This document shows, piece by piece, positions 57,811-64,000 of a stretch of 64,000 nt of DNA (the stretch's first letter is position 1; every line of letters begins with the position of its first letter). The stretch is from Cycas panzhihuaensis. Taxonomy: Eukaryota > Cycadophyta. A program made the position numbers and the translations under genes. The stretch is from contig CM041465.1 in NCBI GenBank assembly GCA_023213395.1, forward strand, positions 39,811,741 to 39,875,740. The letters are read 5' to 3'. Under the pieces are notes generated by a model, which saw nothing but the letters and a program-made list of their open reading frames with translations, had not been told where the DNA came from and did not search any database.

Positions 57811-58112
57811 TTATTCTTCAAGATCACCATTCAGAAATGCAGTTTTTACATCGATCTGGTGAATCTTCCAGCCCTCTTGAGCTGTCAAGGCCACAAGAGT
57901 TCTAATTGTAAGCCACTTGGTTATAGGTGCAAAGACTTTAGTGTAGTTAATGCCTTCCCTTTGTGTGAATTCCTTTGCTATCAACCTTGCCTTATGTTTT
58001 TCAAGGGTACCACTAAACCTGTATTTATTTTTGTACACCCATTTATTTTAAACTACCTTTCTTCCAATTGGTAGGTCGACGAGCTCCCATGTATCATTTT
58101 TTATAAGAGATT
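57811..58112 (-). pseudogene. Element K N-terminal RT
   Basis: The open piece reads GTLEKHKARLIAKEFTQREG, TIRTLVALTAQEGWKIHQID and VKTAFLNGDLEE, preceded beyond a stop by ELVDLPIGRKVV and KWVYKNKYR. This is the start of the copia RT. It is cut at AGATT (58108-58112), the insertion site of element J; the integrase linker continues at 62380. Confidence 0.9.
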
Positions 58113-58628
58113 TGTTAGATATGTAGAATACTTTGCAAGTGTTACATAGGTATAGGCATTACACCCAAACCCCTTTCTGGTGTCCAGGGGCCTGTTGTAG
58201 GGCCCCCACTAGGGGGTCTAGGGGACCAGTGGCCCCCTAGGTGAGAGTTTGGAGGCAGAAGCCTCCGAGAAACATTTTTGGGTGTCTTATAGGGGTCTTT
58301 GTCAGCCTAATAGTTTGTGTCCAGTGTATTGTAAACCTGTAAGGCGATATCTTGTAATGTTGTGTCTATATATTCTTATGTAATGGCACATGTAATATAT
58401 GAAGATGATGATATGGTTGTGGATGAGTCGAAGAGAAGAATTGGGGTTCATCTCTCTAATTCTTTAGTTGTTGCTCAGATTAATAAAAGGTCTATGCTTA
58501 GACTTGAATCTCTTGGTGTTCTTTGTTGAGTGCTTGATTTGTTTATGTTATTTGTTCTTTGCATGGTTTAGAGTTCTATTATCACATTACTTCTCTGATT
58601 ATATTTTCTCTTTATTTGATATCAGAGC
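58113..58628 (+). repeat. 5' LTR of element J with GC-rich hairpin island and primer site
   Basis: It starts TGTTAGATATGTAG. Bases about 58155-58265 are very GC-rich and full of self-complementary runs (GGGCCCCCACTAGGGGGTC; GGCCCCCTAGG), unlike the rest of the LTR. The end reads TTTA where CA is expected. The primer site has one mismatch. Confidence 0.92.
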
Positions 58629-58689
58629 TAAGGGTTTTAGTTCTGTGGGAAGCCATTTGGTAAGTGGAAGTCTTATACAATGAACTTGA

Positions 58690-59250
58690 GTATGAAGATC
58701 ATGGTAAGCACTAGATTGAAAAGTTTAATGGCTAGAACTTTGAGCTATAGAAGCTAAAGATGGAAGATGTCCTCATCAAGAAGGATCAGTGGATCGTTGT
58801 AGCAGGAACAAAGCCTGTGACTACGAGTGATGAAGACTGGAAGAAGCTGGATTGAAAGGTAATCAACTCGATAAGGTTGCGCCTTTCAGACATGGTGTTG
58901 CTGAATGTTGCCATAAAGTCTATGGCCAAAGATTTATGAAGAAAGTTAGAGGCTTTATATCAGACAAAGTCCCTGGTTAATAAGCTATTTCTTCAAAAAA
59001 ATCTATATTCACTCAGGATAAGTGATGGAGATATAATTGCAGATCATCTCACTACATTTAACACCATGGTAAGCCAACGTGTTTTAGTTGGGGTAATAAT
59101 ATCTGAGGAAGATAAGTGTATTACCCTATGATGTGGCATTAGAGACTGGACCATATTGGAGAGAAAGGCCTCCATGACTTATTCTCCAAAGGTATGGCAG
59201 AAGACATCTCTGGAATTAATGGCTCATTTGATTTTGATTTCTATGAGCAT
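58690..59250 (+). pseudogene. Element J gag, truncated
   Basis: In one frame with stops: LKMEDVLIKKDQWIVVAGTK, INSIRLRLSDMVLLNVAIKS, KLEALYQTKSLVNKLFLQKN and LYSLRISDGDIIADHLTTFN. This is the UBN2-type Gag of Tnt1-like copia elements. It runs to about 59140, then an unassigned stretch joins CVYGRQN near 59255, normally the end of the integrase zinc finger. No Gag knuckle or protease DSG is present. Confidence 0.8.
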
Positions 59251-59254
59251 TATG

Positions 59255-60010
59255 TGTATGGAAGACAGAATTGAGTTAGTTTTCCCTCAAGCTCGAAGAG
59301 AGCAAAGGGTATTTCACAATTAGTGCATAGCGATATTTTTGGACCTGTTGATGTACCCTCATTAGGTGGGTCCAAATACTTTGTCTCATTCATAGATGAT
59401 TTCTTGAGAAAGATATGGTTGTGCTTTCTCAAGTAGAAATATGAAGTCTTCAATAAATTCAAAGAATTCAAGGCCTTGGTCGAGAATCAGAGTGACAGGC
59501 AGATCAAGGTACTGAGGATTGATAATGGAGGTGAGTTTTACTTAAAGGAATTTAAGCAGTTCTGTAAGTAGTGTGGGATAGCAAGGCAAAAGACAATTCC
59601 CTATACGCCATAATAGAATGGAGTTACTAAAAGGATGAATAGGACCTTGCTGGAGAGATCAAAGAGTATACTTAATGCTACTATATTAGAGAAGAAATTT
59701 TGGGTGGAGGCTGTGATGACTACAAGCTACCTGATAAACAGATCATCGACAACTACTTTAGTATACAAAACACCTGAAGAAGTGTGGTATGGTAAGAAAC
59801 CATCTCTTGGTCATCTTAGAGTGTTTGGTTGTGAAGCTTTTATGCATGTTCCTAAACAGCAGAGGGCTAAGCTTGATTTTAAAGCATAAAAGACTATTTT
59901 TATTAGCTATGGTGATGGTGTTAAAGGATATAAGCTTTATAACCTTGAAACATAAAAGGTTGTGTATAGCCATAATGTTGTCTTTAAAGAGGAGTTCAAG
60001 TCTCTAAAGC
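59255..60010 (+). pseudogene. Element J integrase, catalytic Glu lost
   Basis: It reads LVHSDIFGPVDVPS (first Asp), FVSFIDDFLRKIWLCF, VLRIDNGGEFYLKEF (second Asp) and then NGVTKRMNRTLLERSKSI, where relatives have AER. The catalytic Glu is therefore Lys. The open stretch 59635-59889 continues ATILEKKFWVEAVMTTSYLI, TPEEVWYGKKPSLGHLRVFG and AFMHVPKQQRAKLDF. The linker to 60010 is acidic further on. Confidence 0.88.
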
Positions 60011-61100
60011 AGGATGAATAACCAAAGGAGGAACACAATAAGAAGGTACAATTTGAAGTAAGCGATGAAGATTCTACATCAGAATATAAATCAGCTAAAG
60101 AGGAAGAACCAGTTATAGAGGTAGCTCAACCTCAAGAACCCCAGATCTTGAGGAGATCAACTCATGGGAGAAGACAACCTGATAGGTATATTCCTGAAGA
60201 CTTTCATCACTCCTCTTATGTTTTATCTATTACAGATGGTGATCTAGGTACTACTTGGGAGGCTCTAGAGTCAAAAGAGAGTCAACTCTAGATGAAGGTC
60301 ATGTAGGAAGAATTGATAGCCTTGGATAAAAATAATACATGGAAGCTAGTGGATCTTTTTTATTACAGAAAACCTATTGATAATAAATGGATCTTCAAGA
60401 AGAAGTTTCGAGCAGATGGTACTGTGGAAAAGTATAAGGCTTGATTGGTAGCAAAGAGCTATTCCCAAGTCAAGGGAATAGATTTTGGTGAGGTATTTTC
60501 TCATGTTGCAAAAGTTACTTTAATTAGATTTTTGTTGGATGTAGTAGCTACCTATGACCTTGATGTGGATCAAATGGATGTGAAGACTACATTTCTTCAT
60601 AGTGACCTCAAGGAAGAAATTTATATGTTACATCCTGAAGGATGTGAAGTTACAGGAAAGTACGATATAGTATGCAGGTTGAAGAAGTTATTATATGGCT
60701 TGAAATAGTCACCAAGGATGTGGTATCAAAAGTTTGATTCACAAATATTGGTGGATGGCTTTGTGCATAGCAAAGTAGATCATTGCATTTATTATAAGAA
60801 GGTTGGTGATCATTTTGTTATTCTGGCCTTATATGTTGATGATATACTTTTAGTTGGTAATAATAAAGGAATGAACTAACTTGTGAAAGACCAACTAGCA
60901 TCTCACTTTGAGATGAAGGACCTCAGTATTGCACATTTTATTTTGGGCATTCAGATTAAAAGGGATAGGAGAAACAAGAATATTTGGCTTAGCCAAAGGT
61001 AGTACATTGAAATAATATTGCAACAGTTTAGGTTACAAGATACTAAACCAGTTAATGTTTCTCTTCCTGTTAGTTTAAAATTATCAGTTGAATAATGCCT
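60011..61100 (+). pseudogene. Element J reverse transcriptase, YVDD intact
   Basis: After an acidic linker (STHGRRQPDRYIPEDFHHSS near 60155-60215), RT reads LDKNNTWKLVDLFYYRKPID, the open piece 60445-60708 (VAKSYSQVKGIDFGEVFSHV; MDVKTTFLHSDLKEEIYML; CRLKKLLYGLK) and, past a TAG for CAG, SPRMWYQKFD. The active site YVDDILL is at 60832-60852, then FEMKDLSIAHFILGIQIKRD. Stops make it a pseudogene, but motif preservation is good. Confidence 0.9.
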
Positions 61101-61866
61101 AGAGACTCACTAAGAAGTTGAAGACATAGCATTTGTCCCTTATACTAGTTTTGTTAGTAGCCTGATGTATGCGATGGTTTACACTCAACTAGACATTGCC
61201 CATATAGTGGAAGTAGTTAGTAGGTATATGTCAAACCTAGACAGGGAGTATTAGGTGGCTATGAAAAGGATTTTCAAGTATCTGCAAGGTACATCAGACT
61301 ATGAAATTTGCTATTAAGGAGATACCATGGAGAGAAGAATAGTGAACCTGAGAGGTTTTATTGATGCTAATTAGGCTGGAGATCTTGATAGTAGAAGATC
61401 TAGAAGTGGGTGTATTTTTACCCTTTATGGTGGTGTAGTCAACTAGATGAGTAAATGACAGCAAGTTGTGGTACTTTCTAGCATAGAAGTAGAGTATATG
61501 GTAGCTGCTCATGCATGTAAGGAAGTGGTCTAGTTACAGAAATTATGCATAGGTATTGGCTTTAAGTATGATGCTATAAGGATAGATTGTAATAGTCAAA
61601 GTGCAATCTACCTAGAAAAGAACCCCATTTTTCATGCTCGGTCAAAGCATATTGATGTGTAGTTCTATTTTGTAAGGAAAATGGTTCAAGATCACAAGGT
61701 GGACTTGCAAAAGATTACTATACAAGAGAATACTACAGACTCATTGGCTAAGATTGTTAGCACAGGAAAATTCAGATGGTGTAGAATTATAATAGGTGTT
61801 TGTGATTTTAGCATTCAGTAGTTGTGTATGTAGGTTTTCTTGTAAAGTATTCAACAAGTAGGAGAT
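61101..61866 (+). pseudogene. Element J RNase H
   Basis: It reads YTSFVSSLMYAMVYTQLDIA, VSRYMSNLDREY, FIDAN, stop, AGDLDSRRSRSGCIFTLYGG, VVLSSIEVEYMVAAHACKEV, DCNSQSAIYLEKNPIFHARS and KHIDV. This is the complete copia RNase H order with stops at Trp and Gln positions. The polypurine tract follows. Confidence 0.85.
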
Positions 61867-62374
61867 TATTAGATATGTTGAACACTTTGCAAGTGTTACA
61901 TAGGTATAGGCGTTACACCTGAGCCTCTTTGTGGGGTCTGGGAGCCCGTTGTAGGGCCCAGGGCCCCCGACTAGGGGGGTCTAAGGGGCTAGCAGCCCCC
62001 AAGGTGGGGGTTCAAGGATGGGAGCCCCCGAGAAAAAATTTAGGTATCTTATAGGGGTCTTTGTCGGCCTAATGGTTTGTGCCCATTGTATTGTAAAACT
62101 GCAAGGCAATATCTTATAATGTTATGTATATATATTCTTATGTAACAACACATGTAATATATGAAGATGATGATATGATCATGGATGAGTCGAGGAGAAG
62201 AGTTGGGGTTTATCTCTATAATTCTTTAGTTGTTGCTCAGATTAATAAGGTCTATGCTTAGACCTAAATCTCCTAGCATTCTTTGTTGAGTGCTTGATTT
62301 GTTTATGTTATTTGTTCCTTGCATGGTTTAGAGTTTTGTTATCATATTGCTTCTTTGATTATATTTTCTCTTCA
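61867..62374 (+). repeat. 3' LTR of element J
   Basis: It matches the 5' LTR with moderate divergence. It starts TATTAG (TG mutated to TA) and ends TCTTCA, followed by AGATT. The GC-rich island (about 61920-62035) is even richer here, with GGGCCCAGGGCCCCCGACTA. Confidence 0.94.
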
Positions 62375-62379
62375 AGATT

Positions 62380-63310
62380 GATACTTTTCATTCATGGCAT
62401 TCCTCCAAGCTGTGTTTTATAACTTCTTGGTATGAGAGGGGCTCTTCATTTAGAGAAAGATGCAGTTCTATTAGTTCTAACTCAATAAAAAGTGATTCTT
62501 ACATCTTGGCTCTATAGGCACTTTGAGTGCCAATTTTACCCACCTCATCAGGTCGTATATCCTTATTTAGTTAGTAGGTTTCATGAGAACCTCGAGTTAG
62601 GAATGAGGTCTTCATTTCACCAACTACATGGTCTTTGTTTGGATCCTGAAAAGGATCATTTTGCATATTTATTAAGGAGGATATTGATGCATCTGAGGAG
62701 CATAGTCCATCTGCCACTACTTTACCTTTGCCAACTCTGTTGTTCTTGATGGTAGTGCATGATGTGCACTCATTGGTTGAGAGTCACAACTACTATCTTT
62801 TATGTCTTTATTGTCAGATTCCAATAGTTTAAGTAACTCTTGAGTGTTTCCCCCACTAAATTTTAGAATCTGTATATCATATTGAGTAGCACCATAGTGA
62901 CGGTGGTTCGATATTTTGGAGTCCAATTATAATAATTGATCCTTTGTTTCAGTAAACACCATGTCTCTAGTGATGATAATCTTCCATTGTGAAGGTATAA
63001 AGAACTTATACCCTTTCTTGCCTATAGGGTATCCAATAAAGATGCTTTTAACTACCCTAGGTTGTAGTTTATTTCTATCTTCATCCAGTAGATAGGCATA
63101 ACATGTTAAGCCAAATATTTTAAAGTAGTAGGCTGTGGGGGCCTGTCTAGTCTACTTTTTATTAGGAGAAGTTCCTCCTTTAGATGGGCTTATAACATTC
63201 ATGTAATAAACAATTGTCCAAATTGCTTCTGCCCATAAGTAAGTAGGTACATTTTTATAAACCAACGTAGCTTGATCCATATTCATAATGGACTTGTTCA
63301 TGCATTCAAC
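62380..63310 (-). pseudogene. Element K integrase C-terminal part and linker
   Basis: On the - strand: IFGLTCYAYLLDEDRNKLQP, SIFIGYPIGKKGYKFFIPSQ and MVFTETKDQ (about 62940-63120), the usual copia integrase C-terminal motif. A less conserved linker (62717-62926, DSKISNHRHYGATQYDIQIL; ELLKLLESDNKDIKDSSCDS) follows and leads to RT beyond the J insertion. Confidence 0.85.
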
Positions 63311-64000
63311 AACTCCATTCTATTGGGGGGTGCTTGTTATTGTAGTGTGATGCTTGATGCTGTTGTCTTGTAGATAGGTTTCAAACTTAGTAGAGGTATA
63401 TTCTCTACCATTATCTATTTGGAGACACTTAATCAGATAACCTGACTCCTTTTCAATGCAATATTTAAAAGCTTTAAAGATACCAAATGCCCCATCTTTC
63501 TTGGTCAGAAAATCCGCCCACACTTTCCTGGTAAAATCATCAATAAAAGATATATAATATAATTTCTACTTCAACGATGAAATGGGCATTGGTCCGCACA
63601 GATTAAAATGTACCAATTGAAGAGGATGACTTGATTTCCACTAACTATCAGCAAAGGGTTATCTATGAGATTTGGCTATGATAGATGCTTCATATTTGAA
63701 AGGCTTGGAGGAGAACTTGGGCAGACCTAGAAGGGTTTAACAAAGATCTCTAAGTTGATTGATATAAACATGGCCCATGCGAGTATGCCAAAGAGCTTCT
63801 AGAGATAATTTAGGGTGTGCTAAAGTGGTATTAAAAGAAAAGTCTTTATCAGCACAAGGGCTTTAAGTACAATTGGCTTCAGAAGATGGGAAGTCATTCA
63901 ACTTAAACAATTTTCTAGTAGGCTTTCTAATCAAAACCACTCAATTTGTTGGAGGGTGAATGACCTGGAGAGTTTGGTCATTTGCAGTCACTCTAAGATC
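63311..64000 (-). pseudogene. Element K integrase core, first Asp changed
   Basis: The open piece 63320-63523 reads CIEKESGYLIKCLQIDNGRE and YTSTKFETYL (second Asp), followed past a stop by NGVVECMNKS (Glu). Upstream, SFIDDFTRKVWADFLTKKDG and VHFNLCGPMP (about 63585-63615) show Asn in place of the first catalytic Asp. WHTRMGHVYINQL (about 63755-63795) marks the zinc finger. The gene continues beyond the window. Confidence 0.88.

Larger units (their letters stand above)
58113..62374 (+). mobile_element. Element J: complete + strand copia with an internal deletion
   Basis: LTRs of 502 and 508 bp (58113-58614 and 61867-62374) are flanked by a perfect AGATT duplication (58108-58112 and 62375-62379). 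Primer site TGATATCAGAGC lies at 58617-58628 and polypurine tract AAGTAGGAGAT before 61867. At 4.26 kb it is shorter than a full copia: gag runs almost directly into integrase, so the Gag knuckle, protease and most of the integrase zinc finger are missing. RT and RNase H follow. Confidence 0.96.
55884..64000 (-). mobile_element. Element K: - strand copia, runs off the window, interrupted by J
   Basis: A 3' LTR (about 55884-56182, ending TTCATCA) is preceded on the - strand by polypurine tract AAGGAGGGGGAT (56183-56194). RNase H and RT follow to 58112, then the insertion of element J. Integrase continues from 62380 to the end of the window. Gag, protease and the 5' LTR lie beyond 64000. The left LTR boundary is provisional because the partner LTR is absent. 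Confidence 0.85.

Overview
This window looks like nuclear DNA of a land plant. It is AT-rich and made almost entirely of LTR retrotransposons of different ages, mostly Ty1/copia with some Ty3/gypsy. The copia primer sites match the plant initiator-tRNA-Met consensus (TGGTATCAGAGC). A fragment resembling a plant PPR protein sits inside one element. The density of old nested elements suits a large, slowly purged genome such as a gymnosperm, but that is inference. I see no intact cellular gene, tRNA, rRNA, CRISPR array or bacterial-type operon.

Left third (1-15,955). The window opens inside a decayed + strand copia element whose 3' LTR (2125 to about 3090) was split by a solo LTR (2235-2693, duplicated site CATTC). 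A sparse stretch follows, carrying a perfect 140-bp palindrome (3692-3831). Next is an LTR with primer site at 5909-6244. Its leader hosts a complete - strand copia element (6571-14379) whose own leader holds mirrored G-run clusters, a TA microsatellite and probable captured plant-gene fragments. A further copia LTR at 14562-15086 is followed by a 31-bp minisatellite.

Centre-left (15,956-33,280). A - strand copia element (15961-26426, site AACTC) carries in its RNase H region a younger, related + strand element (16571-21817, site CTTAC). The LTRs of the younger one differ at only 4 of 219 positions. A long decayed + strand copia element (26738 to about 32211) follows; it has lost its reverse transcriptase core and RNase H.

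Centre-right (33,281-55,883) is a four-level nest. Gypsy remnant D (+) was split by element C (33672-53911, site TAAAT). C was split by element A (34087-49047, site GTCTT). A was split by gypsy element G (35007-45682, site GTTGC/GTTGT). A and C each encode only a copia-type Gag plus an acidic tail behind very long leaders, with no pol. G has gag, protease, reverse transcriptase, RNase H and integrase, plus three unusual parts: a gag-like linker between protease and reverse transcriptase, an extra sense ORF after integrase, and a 68-70 bp tandem array. Remnant D carries the same gag-like linker.

Right end (55,884-64,000). A - strand copia element (K) runs off the window and is interrupted by a complete + strand copia element (J, 58113-62374, site AGATT) with GC-rich hairpin islands in its LTRs.

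The reading frames cooperate only in the retroelement sense: Gag forms particles, protease matures them, reverse transcriptase/RNase H copies the RNA from a tRNA primer, and integrase inserts it. Every pol frame seen here is broken.
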